DNA of 64,000 bases from Pseudomonas sp. SCB32 (GCF_009189165.1 NZ_CP045118.1:2666001-2730000), one strand, 5' to 3'; shown: positions 48,694-58,039, counted from the stretch's first letter. Notes: a model not told the origin generated them from the letters alone. Made by a program: numbers and translations.

Positions 48694-48712
48694 TAGTTAA
48701 TTAAATTAACTA
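48694..48712. promoter_or_regulatory. 19-bp palindrome, MarR operator
   Basis: TAGTTAATT-A-AATTAACTA is a perfect dyad. It lies 38 bp before the start of the truncated MFS gene and downstream of the marR gene, both on the minus strand. The pattern (GTTAATT arms) fits MarR/HpaR-type operators. The regulator at 48823-49302 is the likely binder. Confidence 0.72.
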
Positions 48713-48822
48713 GTTTGTCGATGCCAGGAGGCTTGAACGGATTCGTCAACGGCACGGCCGTCCACCGCCGCGGGGCGGTGGACGGGGGCGATCAGGAAAC
48801 TGGAGGGGAGCGGGGCGGGGAA

Positions 48823-49302
48823 TTACGCGGGGGTATGGATCTTCTGCAGCAGGCCGAGCAGTTGTTCGCGTTCTGCGTCGTTGAGGCCGGCGGTGGCGTC
48901 GAGGTCGCTCTGCAAGGCGACGTCCTTGAGCTGCTTGAGCAGGGTTTCGCCTGCCTTGCTGAGGAAGATGCCGTAGGAGCGCTTGTCCGGCTTGCAGCGT
49001 ACCCGCACCGCCAGTGCCCGGGTTTCCAGCTTGTTCAGCAGCGGCACCAGTTGCGGCGGCTCGACGCTCAGGGCGCGGGCGAGGTCAGCCTGCATCAATC
49101 CGGGATTGCTCTCGATGATCGCCAGGGCGGTGAACTGCGCCGGGCGCAGATCGAACTTGGCCAGCTCGTTCACCAGGTGCTGGAACACCGACAGCTGGGC
49201 GCGGCGCAGGGCGTAGCCGACGTAGCTGTCCAGGGGCGAACTCAGGTCCGGGCTGGCGGCCTCCTGGACCTCGTCATCGGGAGCAGCGCTTTTCTTGGCC
49301 AT
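48823..49302 (-). CDS. MarR-family transcriptional regulator
   Basis: 159 residues starting MAKKSAAPDDEVQEAASPDL. The winged helix spans ADLARALSVEPPQLVPLLNK and VRCKPDKRSYGIFLSKAG. Similar regulators control hydroxycinnamate, aromatic-acid or drug transport genes, which fits the adjacent AAHS-type MFS. As that carrier is truncated, the regulator may now be an orphan or act elsewhere. Confidence 0.82.
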   Translation of the reverse strand: MAKKSAAPDDEVQEAASPDLSSPLDSYVGYALRRAQLSVFQHLVNELAKFDLRPAQFTALAIIESNPGLMQADLARALSVEPPQLVPLLNKLETRALAVRVRCKPDKRSYGIFLSKAGETLLKQLKDVALQSDLDATAGLNDAEREQLLGLLQKIHTPA

Positions 49303-49400
49303 ACGGTTACTCGTGTTAACGATTTTGGGCGATCTTCGCACTTTTTCGGGTGGGCTGGCCAGACGGTACGGATTTTCCACGCGCGCCGATGCGCTTGAAC

Positions 49401-50306
49401 TCAGGAACGGGGCGGCTCGTCCTTGAACACCTGGCGCATCAGCTCAAGGTAGCGCCGGGCACCCAGGCCGAGCGGGCGGGACTTTATCCAGATGACGTCG
49501 ACCCAGAGCCGCAGGCGGCTGGCCATGTTGTCGAAGCGGACTTCCGTGACCGCGCCCGAGGCAATCAGCGGTTGCACCAGGGGTTGCGGCAGGTAGGCCC
49601 AGCCAAGGCCGGACTGGATGAACTCCAGGGTGGCCAGGTAGCTGTCGGTCAGCCAGATGCGCCGCGACAGCACCATGCGCGGGTCGGACCCGGTGGACTT
49701 GCCCGAGGCGACGATGATCTGCCTCTGCTCCGCGAGCTGCTCCTCGCGCAGCGGCACGTCCTTATGCCGGGCGACGGGATGCTGCGGCGAGGCCACCGCG
49801 ACGAGCAACTGGCTGCCCGCTTCGAGGAAGGACTCGCGCTCGTCGATGCCGGGGCGCTCGAACACCAGGGCCAGTTGCACGGCGCCTTCGTGGAGCATGC
49901 GTACCGCTTCCGCCTGCGTGGCCGAGCGGACCTCGATCTCCAGGCCGGGGAACTCCTCGGCCAACTGCACCAGGGGTTGGCCCCAGCGGCCGGTTTGCAG
50001 CTCCGGCGCAATCGCGATGCTCAACCGCTGTTCGAGCCCCTTGTGCAACTGCAACGCCTGGGCGTCGAGCAGGTTCAGCTGGCAGATCACCTGCCGGGCC
50101 TGGGGCTCCAGGGCCAGTGCGGCCTCGGTGGGCAGGGCCTTGCGGGTGCTACGGTCGAACAGGATGAGATCCAGCTCCGCTTCCAGTTGTGCCACCGCCA
50201 TGCTGACGGCGGATGGCACGCGGCCGAGCTTGCGCGCGGCGGCGGAGAAGGAGCCGCTGTCCAGCACGGCGAGGAAGATCGAAAGCGAGTCGCTGGAGAA
50301 TGCCAT
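49401..50306 (-). CDS. LysR-family transcriptional regulator
   Basis: 301 residues starting MAFSSDSLSIFLAVLDSGSF. Helix-turn-helix: SAAARKLGRVPSAVSMAVAQ. The effector domain follows from about residue 88. It is divergent from the SDR-SDR-amine oxidase operon that starts at 50494 (187-bp gap) and is its likely regulator. An upstream in-frame start exists, but the chosen ATG is the one that begins right at the LysR helix. Confidence 0.85.
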   Translation of the reverse strand: MAFSSDSLSIFLAVLDSGSFSAAARKLGRVPSAVSMAVAQLEAELDLILFDRSTRKALPTEAALALEPQARQVICQLNLLDAQALQLHKGLEQRLSIAIAPELQTGRWGQPLVQLAEEFPGLEIEVRSATQAEAVRMLHEGAVQLALVFERPGIDERESFLEAGSQLLVAVASPQHPVARHKDVPLREEQLAEQRQIIVASGKSTGSDPRMVLSRRIWLTDSYLATLEFIQSGLGWAYLPQPLVQPLIASGAVTEVRFDNMASRLRLWVDVIWIKSRPLGLGARRYLELMRQVFKDEPPRS

Positions 50307-50493
50307 GGTTTTCAAGAATCCTGATGACGATCTTCGCCGGGTCCGGAGTTGCTGGCCTGAGTCCATTGAAACTCGAGAGTTGGCCTGTCTGGTTGTCAGA
50401 TTAGCTGATGACAATCGTCTTTTTCGATCTTCCGGATGAGCTTACTTTGGTTCGCAATATTCGAACGAATGCATGCAGCCCAAGGAGGCAGTT

Positions 50494-51273
50494 ATGCCGA
50501 ATGCACAATGGCACGGCCAGGTCGCGTTGATCAGCGGCGCCGGCAGCGAGCAGGGGATTGGAATGGCGATTGCGCGGCGGCTCGGCCAGTGCGGCGTGAA
50601 GCTTATCGTCACCGCCAGCAGCCCGCGTCTGTTCGACCGCGTGGAACAACTGCGCGCCGAGGGATTCGACGCCGAAGGACGGCTGGCGGACCTCTCTGAC
50701 GAGGCCCAGGTGGGCGCCCTGGTGGAATGGGCCGAAGCGCTCTGGGGCCGCATCGATATCCTGGTCAATAACGCCGGCATGGCCATGCAGGGCAGCCCGG
50801 AGCCCTTCGCCGACGTGGTCGACACCGATCTGGCGGCATGGAACCTGGCGCTGTCGCGCAACCTGACCACGGCCTTCCTGCTCACCCGCGGGGTGCTGCG
50901 CGGCATGAAAGCGCGTGGCTATGGGCGGGTGGTGCAGGTCAGTTCCACCACCGGCACTCGCGGCAGCAACCCCGGCGAGGCGGCCTACAGCGCGGCCAAG
51001 GCGGGGATGGTGGGCATGAACATGGGACTGGCGCTGGAAGTCGCCCGCCATGGCATCACCGTGAACAGCGTGGCGCCAGGCTGGATCGCCACCGGCTCCT
51101 CCACCGAAGAAGAAGCCATCGCCGCGCGCCATACGCCCGTCGGCCGGGCAGGGCGACCCGAGGAAGTTGCCGCCGCCGTGGCCTTCCTGGCGTCGCCGGA
51201 AGCGAGCTATGTGACCGGTGAGATGCTGGTCATCGACGGCGGCAACTGCCTGGTCGAAAACAAGGCGCCCTGA
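50494..51273 (+). CDS. SDR-family oxidoreductase (FabG-like)
   Basis: 259 residues starting MPNAQWHGQVALISGAGSEQ, with AAGGAGG 6-7 bases before the ATG. NAD(P) motif SGAGSEQGIGMA; NNAGMA near 95; active site S in VQVSSTTG and YSAAK. C-terminal GEMLVIDGG is standard. First gene of a three-gene operon with a second SDR (20-bp gap) and an amine oxidase. Substrate unknown. Confidence 0.87.
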   Translation: MPNAQWHGQVALISGAGSEQGIGMAIARRLGQCGVKLIVTASSPRLFDRVEQLRAEGFDAEGRLADLSDEAQVGALVEWAEALWGRIDILVNNAGMAMQGSPEPFADVVDTDLAAWNLALSRNLTTAFLLTRGVLRGMKARGYGRVVQVSSTTGTRGSNPGEAAYSAAKAGMVGMNMGLALEVARHGITVNSVAPGWIATGSSTEEEAIAARHTPVGRAGRPEEVAAAVAFLASPEASYVTGEMLVIDGGNCLVENKAP

Positions 51274-51293
51274 GTCCACGAAGGAATACAGCG

Positions 51294-52052
51294 ATGAGCA
51301 ATCCAGTGGTTCTGATAACCGGTGCGTGCGGTGGGCTGGGGCAGGCGTTGGTGCAGCGATTCGCCACCTCGGGTTGGTGGGTGTTCGCCACCGATCTGGA
51401 CGGCGAGGCGTTGCGGCGCCTGGCGGAGGCGGAGGGCCTGGCTGGCAGCAGCGCGGGTGACATCCGCCAGCCTGCCGAATGTCGGCGGATAGTGGCCGAT
51501 GCGGTAGCGGTGGCCGGGCGCATCGATGCGCTGGTCAATGCCGCCGGCGTCTGGCGCGAGGGGCCGGTCGATGAATGCAGTGAGGAGGACTTCGACATCG
51601 TGCTGGACGTCAACCTCAAGGGGACCTTCTTCATGTGCTCGGCGGCGATTCCGCATCTCAAGGACACCGAGGGGGCAATCGTCAACATCTCCAGCGATGC
51701 CGGCCGCCAGGGCAACCGCAATGCCGCCGCGTACTGTGCGAGCAAGGGCGGAGTGACGCTGCTGAGCAAGACCCTGGCGCTGGACCTGGCGCCCTTCGGC
51801 GTGCGCTGCAATACCGTGTCGCCGGGCGACATCGAGACACCCATGCTGCGCTTCCAGGCCGAGCGTTACGGCGGCGGCGATCCCCAGGGCTACTACCGCG
51901 AGCTGCTCGACAAGTATCCCCAGGGTGACAGGGCAGCGTTCATCCAGCCCGCCGAAGTCGCGGAGCTGGTGCATTTCCTCTGCCAGTCATCCGCTCGCTC
52001 GATCACGGGCGCGGACCTGGCGATCGATCGTGGCGTCTCCGCGGGCAACTGA
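51294..52052 (+). CDS. SDR-family oxidoreductase (FabG-like)
   Basis: 252 residues. Cofactor motif TGACGGLGQALVQRF, NAAGVW near 82, active-site S in NISSDAG and YCASK. End ITGADLAIDRGVSAGN replaces the usual V-D-G-G. It differs clearly from the SDR just upstream, so it is not a tandem copy. Two SDRs next to an amine oxidase suggest stepwise oxidation of an amino alcohol or reduction of the aldehyde or ketone made from the amine. Confidence 0.86.
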   Translation: MSNPVVLITGACGGLGQALVQRFATSGWWVFATDLDGEALRRLAEAEGLAGSSAGDIRQPAECRRIVADAVAVAGRIDALVNAAGVWREGPVDECSEEDFDIVLDVNLKGTFFMCSAAIPHLKDTEGAIVNISSDAGRQGNRNAAAYCASKGGVTLLSKTLALDLAPFGVRCNTVSPGDIETPMLRFQAERYGGGDPQGYYRELLDKYPQGDRAAFIQPAEVAELVHFLCQSSARSITGADLAIDRGVSAGN

Positions 52053-52100
52053 GCGTCCCGATCCACCGTAGTCATGAGAACCACAAGGAAGGTCTCGCCC

Positions 52101-53357
52101 ATGAACAACCTGCACCCGGAAAAGGATTCGCTCGTGCATCGTCCCATCGCCTGGCACGTCACCCACTGGAGCCAGGACATCTATTGCCAGGGCGCGTACA
52201 GCACGCTTCTGCCCGGTGGCACGCCGGCACATCGCGCGGCCCTGGGCGAATGCCTGGGCGGCCGTCTGGTCATTGCGGGTGAGGCCTGCAACCCCAAAGC
52301 GCCGGCCATGGTTCACGGCGCCTGGGACGACGGTATCCGGGCGGCGAATCTGGCCGTTCGCGCCGGCGCTCGTCGGGTCATCGTGATCGGCGCGGGATGC
52401 GCGGGCCTGGGCGCCTCCCGTCACTTGCGCGCACAGGGCATCGACTGCGTCGTGCTTGAAGCCCGGGAGCGCATTGGTGGCCGCACCCACAGCCTGCAAC
52501 TGGGGCCGGTGACCGTGGATGTGGGCGCCGCCTGGCTGCAGCAGTTCGCCGACAATGCCTTGGCTCGCGAGGCGGAACGTCTGGGTTTGCGCCTGGTGGG
52601 GACTGATTTCAGCCAGCCTCTGGCTGCCGCCAGCGACGGACCTGTCGATGGCGTCGATGCCGCCTGGGAAGCGCTGCGCCGGGGAATCGATCGACGGCTG
52701 CCTCTGGCCGAGGGTGTGGAGCGCTACCTGGCAGCCCTGGAGCCGGCCGAGGCGCGCGCAACACGCTATGCCATCGACGGCAACCTGATCATCGAGGCCT
52801 GCCTGCCGCTGGTGGAGCTGTCGGTGGAGTCGCTGGACGAGGACGGTGTCGGCAACAACGACCATTTCCTGCCCGGCGGCTACAGCCAGGTCGTCGACCA
52901 CCTGGCAACCGGGCTCGACATTCGGCTGGGGCAGCCGGCCACGCGGATCGACTGGCAGGGCGGCGAAGTCCGGGTGAACGACGAGCGCGGCGACTTCTGC
53001 ATCTGCACCGTGCCGCTGGGGGTGCTCAAGACGCTGCAGTTCGTCCCGGAGCTGCCGCAGCCCCAGCAGGACGCCATGGCCCACCTGGGCATGGGAACGC
53101 TGGAGAAGGTGGTGCTGCAGTTCGAAGAGCGTTGGTGGCCGCGTTCGCCGACAGGCTATCTGCGTTGGTACGACACGCCGGCCAGTTGGGTCGAATGGCT
53201 GGACCTGACCGATGCGGTCGGCAAACCCACCGTGGCCGGGCTTATTGCGGCGGACGCCGTGGAGCGGCAGTTCAGCGGCCGCAATGACGAGGAAATCGCC
53301 CTGGCTGCCCGCGATGCCCTGCAAGCCTGGGCCTGTGCGGTCGAGGCGACGCTCTGA
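52101..53357 (+). CDS. Flavin amine oxidase with circularly permuted sequence order
   Basis: 418 residues starting MNNLHPEKDSLVHRP with AAGGAAGG 8 bases before the ATG. In normal flavin monoamine/polyamine oxidases the FAD motif is at the N-terminus and the segment W-x-x-D-x-x-x-x-G-x-Y-S then G-R-L-x-x-A-G-E-A-x-x-x-x-x-x-x-x-V-H-G-A at the C-terminus. Here that last segment comes first (THWSQDIYCQGAYSTLLPGG, GGRLVIAGEACNPKAPAMVH, residues about 30-85), and the Rossmann motif VIVIGAGCAGLGASRHL starts near residue 97. The protein ends ALQAWACAVEATL, where the missing segment would normally begin. A terminator follows at 53370. Confidence 0.8.
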   Translation: MNNLHPEKDSLVHRPIAWHVTHWSQDIYCQGAYSTLLPGGTPAHRAALGECLGGRLVIAGEACNPKAPAMVHGAWDDGIRAANLAVRAGARRVIVIGAGCAGLGASRHLRAQGIDCVVLEARERIGGRTHSLQLGPVTVDVGAAWLQQFADNALAREAERLGLRLVGTDFSQPLAAASDGPVDGVDAAWEALRRGIDRRLPLAEGVERYLAALEPAEARATRYAIDGNLIIEACLPLVELSVESLDEDGVGNNDHFLPGGYSQVVDHLATGLDIRLGQPATRIDWQGGEVRVNDERGDFCICTVPLGVLKTLQFVPELPQPQQDAMAHLGMGTLEKVVLQFEERWWPRSPTGYLRWYDTPASWVEWLDLTDAVGKPTVAGLIAADAVERQFSGRNDEEIALAARDALQAWACAVEATL

Positions 53358-53369
53358 GATTCGTGGATG

Positions 53370-53394
53370 AAGGCCCGCCATCGGCGGGCCTTTT
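53370..53394. terminator. Bidirectional hairpin terminator
   Basis: GGCCCGCC-ATC-GGCGGGCC, then TTTT, with AA before it. It lies between the converging amine oxidase and binding-protein genes and can serve both. Confidence 0.85.
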
Positions 53395-53411
53395 CATGGG
53401 GCGCCTCGGAC

Positions 53412-54461
53412 TCAGCGCGCTGCCCAGGCATTGAAGCGCTGCTGCAGCTGCTCGCCGTGGTCGGCCCAGAAGCTGGCGTTCATCGCCAGTTGCTTGTCCA
53501 GGTTCTCCGGCGCGCTGGGCAGATCGCGGGCCTGGGCGGGGGCGATCTCGGCGGCGGCGGCGAGGTTCACCGGGCCATAGGCAATGTGGTCGGAGTAGGC
53601 CTTCTGCTGCTGGGTCTGCAGGGCGAACTCGATGAACTTGCGGCCCTCCGCGGCGTTCTTCGCGCCCTTGGGAATGGCGTAGGTCTCGATGTCGTAGATA
53701 CCGCCGTTCCAGACGACCTTCAGGTTGCTTTCGTTCTGCACCGCGGCGATGCGGCCGTTGTACACCGCGCTCATCACCACATCGCCGGACATCAGGTACT
53801 GCGGCGGTTGCGCGCCGGCTTCCCACCACTGGATGTACGGCTTGATCTCGTCGAGCTTGCGGAAGGCGCGGTCCTGGCCTTCCTGGGTGGCGAGCAGGTC
53901 GTAGATGTCCTTGTAGGGCACGCCGTCGGCCATCAGCGCGTACTCCAGGGTGTACATCGGGCTCTTGCGCAGCCCGCGCTTGCCCGGGTACTTCTTCACG
54001 TCCCAGAAGTCGGCCCAGCCGGTGGGTGCGACCTTCAGCTTGTCGGCGTTGTAGGCCAGCACCGTGGACCAGACGAAAATACCGGCGCCGCAGGGCTGGA
54101 CGGCGCCCTTGACCAGCTTGGGCGTCATGGCGGCGATGGCCGGGTCGCTGCCCAGTTCCTCCAGCAGGCCTTCGTCGCAGGCACGGGCCAGTTCGGGCAT
54201 TTCCAGTTCCACTACGTCCCAGGTGACGCTGCCGGTGTCGACCTGGATCTTGACCTTGGCCATCTCGCCGTTGAACTCGTCGGCAATGATCTTGCTGCCG
54301 GTCTGGGCGCTGTAGGGCTCGTAATAGGCTTTCTGTTGCGCGGCCTTGTTGGCGCCACCCTGGGAGGCGACGGTGATGTCGGCCAGGGCGTGGGTTGAAA
54401 GGCTGGCGATGGAAAGGCAGGCAATGGAAAGTGCGATGGCGCTGCTCAGAGACTTTGGCAT
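53412..54461 (-). CDS. PotF/PotD-like polyamine-type ABC binding protein, orphan
   Basis: 349 residues. Signal peptide MPKSLSSAIALSIACLSIAS with a cut near THALA. The mature protein follows the family-1 solute-binding pattern: ITVASQGGANKAAQQKAYYE, WDVVELEMPELARACDEGLL and WWEAGAQPPQYLMSGDVVMS. The W-D-V-V-x-x-E and W-W region recalls spermidine/putrescine or opine binders. It is periplasmic. No matching ATPase or permease gene is near; the ABC importer without a binding protein at 18935-21967 is a different type, so another system is expected elsewhere. Confidence 0.83.
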   Translation of the reverse strand: MPKSLSSAIALSIACLSIASLSTHALADITVASQGGANKAAQQKAYYEPYSAQTGSKIIADEFNGEMAKVKIQVDTGSVTWDVVELEMPELARACDEGLLEELGSDPAIAAMTPKLVKGAVQPCGAGIFVWSTVLAYNADKLKVAPTGWADFWDVKKYPGKRGLRKSPMYTLEYALMADGVPYKDIYDLLATQEGQDRAFRKLDEIKPYIQWWEAGAQPPQYLMSGDVVMSAVYNGRIAAVQNESNLKVVWNGGIYDIETYAIPKGAKNAAEGRKFIEFALQTQQQKAYSDHIAYGPVNLAAAAEIAPAQARDLPSAPENLDKQLAMNASFWADHGEQLQQRFNAWAAR

Positions 54462-54691
54462 TGTTATGGGCTCCGATGGGTCGTTGGGTGCTGCCGGTGG
54501 CAGTGGGCCGGACGGTGAGGTGGGTGCGGCTTGCGCACCAGTTTCGCCACGGGACGGGCGTCGCGATATCAGACGGATTTACAAATCGGCATGACCTGGT
54601 TCATATCTTTGTATGGAGTTCATGGCGCTGGGCCGATGGGATCCTCTGCCGTTGAAAACCGCGGGTGAAACCCCCGCCTGCCGGAGATGCC

Positions 54692-56179
54692 ATGTCGATT
54701 TCGATTCAGGACCTGCTCGCTGCCCCCGCGCTCTCCACGCGCCTGGTCAGCGGCGCCAGCCAGGCCGGGCGGCGCCTGCGCTGGGCGCATGTGTGCGAAC
54801 TGCCCGACCCGTCGCAGTGGCTGGGTGAAGGCGAGCTGCTGATGACCACTGGAATCGGCATCCCGGCCGGTGCCGGCCCGCAGCGGGAATACATCGAGCG
54901 CCTGGCGGCGGCCCACGTCGCCGGGCTGATGATCGGTGAGAACATGCAGGCGCCCGAGGAGCTCGGCTCGCTTTACGACACGGCGCTGCGCCTGGACTTT
55001 CCCGTGCTGCTGATCCATCACTCGGTGCCGTTCTCGGCCGTCGCCCGGGCCATCATCGACGCCAGTCGGCAGGAGGAGCAGGAGCGCCGCAACGCGGTGA
55101 CGCGCATCTACGAAAGCGCCCGTATGGGGCTGCGCAACCTCGGCCTGGAGTTCCTGCTGCAACGCCTGACAGCGGACCTGCACGCGCAGCTCTACCTGTT
55201 CGACGTCGCGACGCTGGAGCCCTGGCATGCCGGGCTCAGGCCGCTGCCGGCGCATTGGCGCGAGGCTCTGGGGAAGCGCTCGCCTACTGCGACCACGGTG
55301 ACCCGCCTGGCGTCGGAGGAGGGCGATGGCCTGACCATGGCGCTGCCGTCGGTGCCGGCCTGCAAGATTCTCGCGTGCGGCGGTGGCCTTCTCGACTACG
55401 GCCTGCTGCACCATGTGACGGCGGTGTTGGGGATCGAGCTGGAGCGGCAGCAGGTCGAGCATGAGCGGGTGCTGCGCCAGGGCGGGGAGCTGCTGGACGA
55501 TCTCCTGCAACAGCGGCTCAATGAACGACCCGCCCATGAACGACTCGCCGCCATGGGCTGTCAGGTGGGCGACGCGGTGTTCGCCGTGGCTCGCTGCCAG
55601 GCGGAGCTGCCCGAGCGCTGGTCGCAGCGCCTGCATCTGCAAGGTGTGACGCTGCTGGCGCGGGTGCAGGGCGAGGAGCTGATCCTGCTGCTGGCCTCGC
55701 TCGAGGCCGCCGAGCAGGTCCAGCAGGTGCTCGGTTATCCGCTGGGCCTGTCCAATCCCCTGGGGCATGCCGGCCGCACCGGCGAAGCGCTGCGCGAGGC
55801 GCGCCTGGCCCTGGCCCATGCGTCGGCCAATCGTCTGGTCGCCCATTACGGCCGCGCCGCCGGGGAACTGCTGTGGCTGCCGTCGAGCCTGGAAGAGGCA
55901 CTGTTGGTCTACCGCCGCGCGCTGGGCGCCCTGGCGGATTACGACGCGAAGCAGGGCGCCCAGTTGCAGCACACGCTGCAGGTCTTCCTCGAACAGAACC
56001 GCTCCTGGCAGAAGACCGCCGAACGGCTCAACGTGCACCGCCAGACGCTGGTCTACCGCATCCGCCGCATCGAGGAGATCACCGGCCTGTCGCTGGATTC
56101 CACCGAGGATGTGGCGGTGCTCTGGATCGCCCTGCGCGCCGGGCAGATATCCGGCATCGGCGCCGGCCTCAGGGAATGA
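54692..56179 (+). CDS. PucR-family transcriptional regulator
   Basis: 495 residues starting MSISIQDLLAAPALSTRLVSG with CCGGAGA 6 bases before the ATG. The N-terminal PucR domain (residues 1-125) has ELPDPSQWLGEGELLMTTGI; a middle GGDEF-like/PucR_2 region spans about 170-400; the C-terminal helix-turn-helix is ENRSWQKTAERLNVHRQTLV-YRIRRIEEITGLSL. PucR regulators control purine, amine or amino acid breakdown. It converges with the minus-strand cupin and DAO genes, the likely targets. Confidence 0.85.
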   Translation: MSISIQDLLAAPALSTRLVSGASQAGRRLRWAHVCELPDPSQWLGEGELLMTTGIGIPAGAGPQREYIERLAAAHVAGLMIGENMQAPEELGSLYDTALRLDFPVLLIHHSVPFSAVARAIIDASRQEEQERRNAVTRIYESARMGLRNLGLEFLLQRLTADLHAQLYLFDVATLEPWHAGLRPLPAHWREALGKRSPTATTVTRLASEEGDGLTMALPSVPACKILACGGGLLDYGLLHHVTAVLGIELERQQVEHERVLRQGGELLDDLLQQRLNERPAHERLAAMGCQVGDAVFAVARCQAELPERWSQRLHLQGVTLLARVQGEELILLLASLEAAEQVQQVLGYPLGLSNPLGHAGRTGEALREARLALAHASANRLVAHYGRAAGELLWLPSSLEEALLVYRRALGALADYDAKQGAQLQHTLQVFLEQNRSWQKTAERLNVHRQTLVYRIRRIEEITGLSLDSTEDVAVLWIALRAGQISGIGAGLRE

Positions 56180-56513
56180 TCACGAAGCTCTTGCGCAGGG
56201 TTTCGCGGATGTCCCAGGTGCCGTGGCAGTTCGCCGGGAAGAGGATGGCGTCACCCGCGCGCAGCTCGATCGGCTCACCCTCGTCGGGGATGAAGAAGCC
56301 GTGGCCGCTGATGAAGTGGCTGAACTCGCGCTCCATGACCTGACGGCGGAAGCGCCCCGGCGTGCATTCCCAGACGCCGGTGTTGAGGCCGCCCTGGCCC
56401 GCGGCGGCGTGGGTGGCGGCCGCGGCCACCGGCGTGCCGATGGGTTCCTTGGCGGCAACGGCGGCGGGTAGGGCGAAGCCAGCGGTATCGGGCAGATGGA
56501 TCAGGGGATTCAT
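56169..56513 (-). CDS. Cupin_3 domain protein
   Basis: 114 residues of the DUF861/ureidoglycine-aminohydrolase type cupin: TGVWECTPGRFRRQVMEREF-SHFISGHGFFIPDEGEPIEL and AGDAILFPANCHGTWDIRET. Such stand-alone cupins often sit next to polyamine-oxidase genes. It overlaps the 3' end of pucR by 11 bp (opposite strands) and follows the DAO gene by 18 bp, so it is likely its operon partner. Confidence 0.8.
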   Translation of the reverse strand: MNPLIHLPDTAGFALPAAVAAKEPIGTPVAAAATHAAAGQGGLNTGVWECTPGRFRRQVMEREFSHFISGHGFFIPDEGEPIELRAGDAILFPANCHGTWDIRETLRKSFVIIP

Positions 56514-56531
56514 GGGGGTCTCCTTGCGTGC

Positions 56532-57917
56532 TCAGACGCTCTTGTCTTCCAGGCCCGCCGGGGCGAATTTGCTCAGTTGCAGGTCGATCCAGGACGGCTT
56601 GCGGTTCTTCGATTCCTGCGCCTCCTTGCGCTGCACCGCGCCGCGCACCAGCAGGCCACCAAAGTAGCGGACGGGTTCCGGGGGGAAGCGCTTGGGACGA
56701 CGCCCCACCAGGCCGCAGCGGCTCCACTCGTCATTGCGCCCCAGCACCAGGCTGGCGAGGATGCGCCCGCCCAGGCGAGTCGGGCCGACGCCGTTACCGC
56801 TCCAACCGATGCCGTAAAAGATGTGCGGCGCGCCTTCCAGATGACCGAACACCGGCATGCTGTCGTAGGTGCGGTCGATGGGGCCGCACCAGGTGTGGCT
56901 GATCGGCTCGTCGGCGAGTTGCGGGTAGGTACGGCGGAAGTCCTGTTCGGTCTCCTCGGCCAGCCGTGGGTTGTCGTCGAAGCTTTCGTCGATCTGGCTG
57001 GCGTAATTGATCATCCCGGTGCCCTTGCCGAAGGCGATGCGGCCGTCCTGGGTAGTGCGGTAGAAGTCGACCATCAGCTGCGAATCGGTGATCGACTCGC
57101 CGCCGGTCCAGCCGATCTGCTCCAGGCGCTTCGGGATCGGATTGGTGGCGACGATGGTGCTGGTGACCGGCAGGATCACCCGGCTCAGCTCCGGAATCTG
57201 CGCGGCCCAGGCGTTGGTGGCGAGCACCACGCGGCGCGCGGTGACCGAGCCGCTCGGCGTGCGCAGCACGGCGGGTTGGCTGCGCTGGATGTCTTCGACG
57301 GGCGTGTTCTCGAAGATGCGTACGCCTTTCTCCAGCGCCACCCGGCGCAGGCCACGGGCGAGGCGGGCGGGCTGGACCGTCGCGTTGCTGTCCTCGATGA
57401 CGCCCTCCAGGTGCTGGCGGGAGCCGGCGCGGCGCTCCACCTCGTTGTCGGGGAGCGAGCGGAAGACCCTGGCGCCGAGGTTCTCGCAGGTGCGCTGCAC
57501 GCCTTTCCAGGCGCCGCGCTGAGCGTCGCTGGTGGCGGTCCACAGCCAGCCGCCCCGGCGGAAGTGCGCGTCGATGCCGTGCTCCTCGCAGAACTTGCCG
57601 ATCTCCGCGATGTTCGCCTCGGAGGCGCGGGCCAGGCGCAGGGCCTCTTCCTGGCCACACTGCGCCACCAGCGAACTGATCTTCGGCCACCAGGACATGA
57701 CGAAGCCGCCGTTGCGCCCCGAGGCGCCGCCGCCGCAGATATCGCGTTCGAGAATCACGATCCGGCACTTGGGATCGAGTTCCAGCAGGCGCAGCGAGGT
57801 CCACAGCCCGACGAACCCGCCGCCGATGATGGCGACATCGACGTCGAGGTCCTCCTGCAAGGAGGCGGTCGGAGCAAGTTCGTCGGCGATTTCCTGGAGC
57901 CAGAGGGAGCGTTTCAT
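56532..57917 (-). CDS. DAO-type FAD oxidoreductase (PuuB-like)
   Basis: 461 residues. The FAD motif is DVDVAIIGGGFVGLWTSLRL (about 26-45), with ICGGGASGRNGGFV following, typical of gamma-glutamylputrescine oxidase and related amine oxidases. The C-terminal half contains HTWCGPIDRTYDSMPVFGHL and GIGWSGNGVGPTRLGG, the second FAD-contact region. It oxidises an amine or N-acylamine to an aldehyde. Partners are the cupin and, opposite, the PucR regulator. Confidence 0.85.
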   Translation of the reverse strand: MKRSLWLQEIADELAPTASLQEDLDVDVAIIGGGFVGLWTSLRLLELDPKCRIVILERDICGGGASGRNGGFVMSWWPKISSLVAQCGQEEALRLARASEANIAEIGKFCEEHGIDAHFRRGGWLWTATSDAQRGAWKGVQRTCENLGARVFRSLPDNEVERRAGSRQHLEGVIEDSNATVQPARLARGLRRVALEKGVRIFENTPVEDIQRSQPAVLRTPSGSVTARRVVLATNAWAAQIPELSRVILPVTSTIVATNPIPKRLEQIGWTGGESITDSQLMVDFYRTTQDGRIAFGKGTGMINYASQIDESFDDNPRLAEETEQDFRRTYPQLADEPISHTWCGPIDRTYDSMPVFGHLEGAPHIFYGIGWSGNGVGPTRLGGRILASLVLGRNDEWSRCGLVGRRPKRFPPEPVRYFGGLLVRGAVQRKEAQESKNRKPSWIDLQLSKFAPAGLEDKSV

Positions 57918-58039
57918 GGCGAGGGTCCATGGGTTGTTGTTTCCCCATAATCTCGCCGCACTGGCCTGCCGCTACCTATTGTGCATTCCTAAGGTTCGAG
58001 TGGCAGTTGTTCATACAAATGCATGAATGAAGACGCAGC

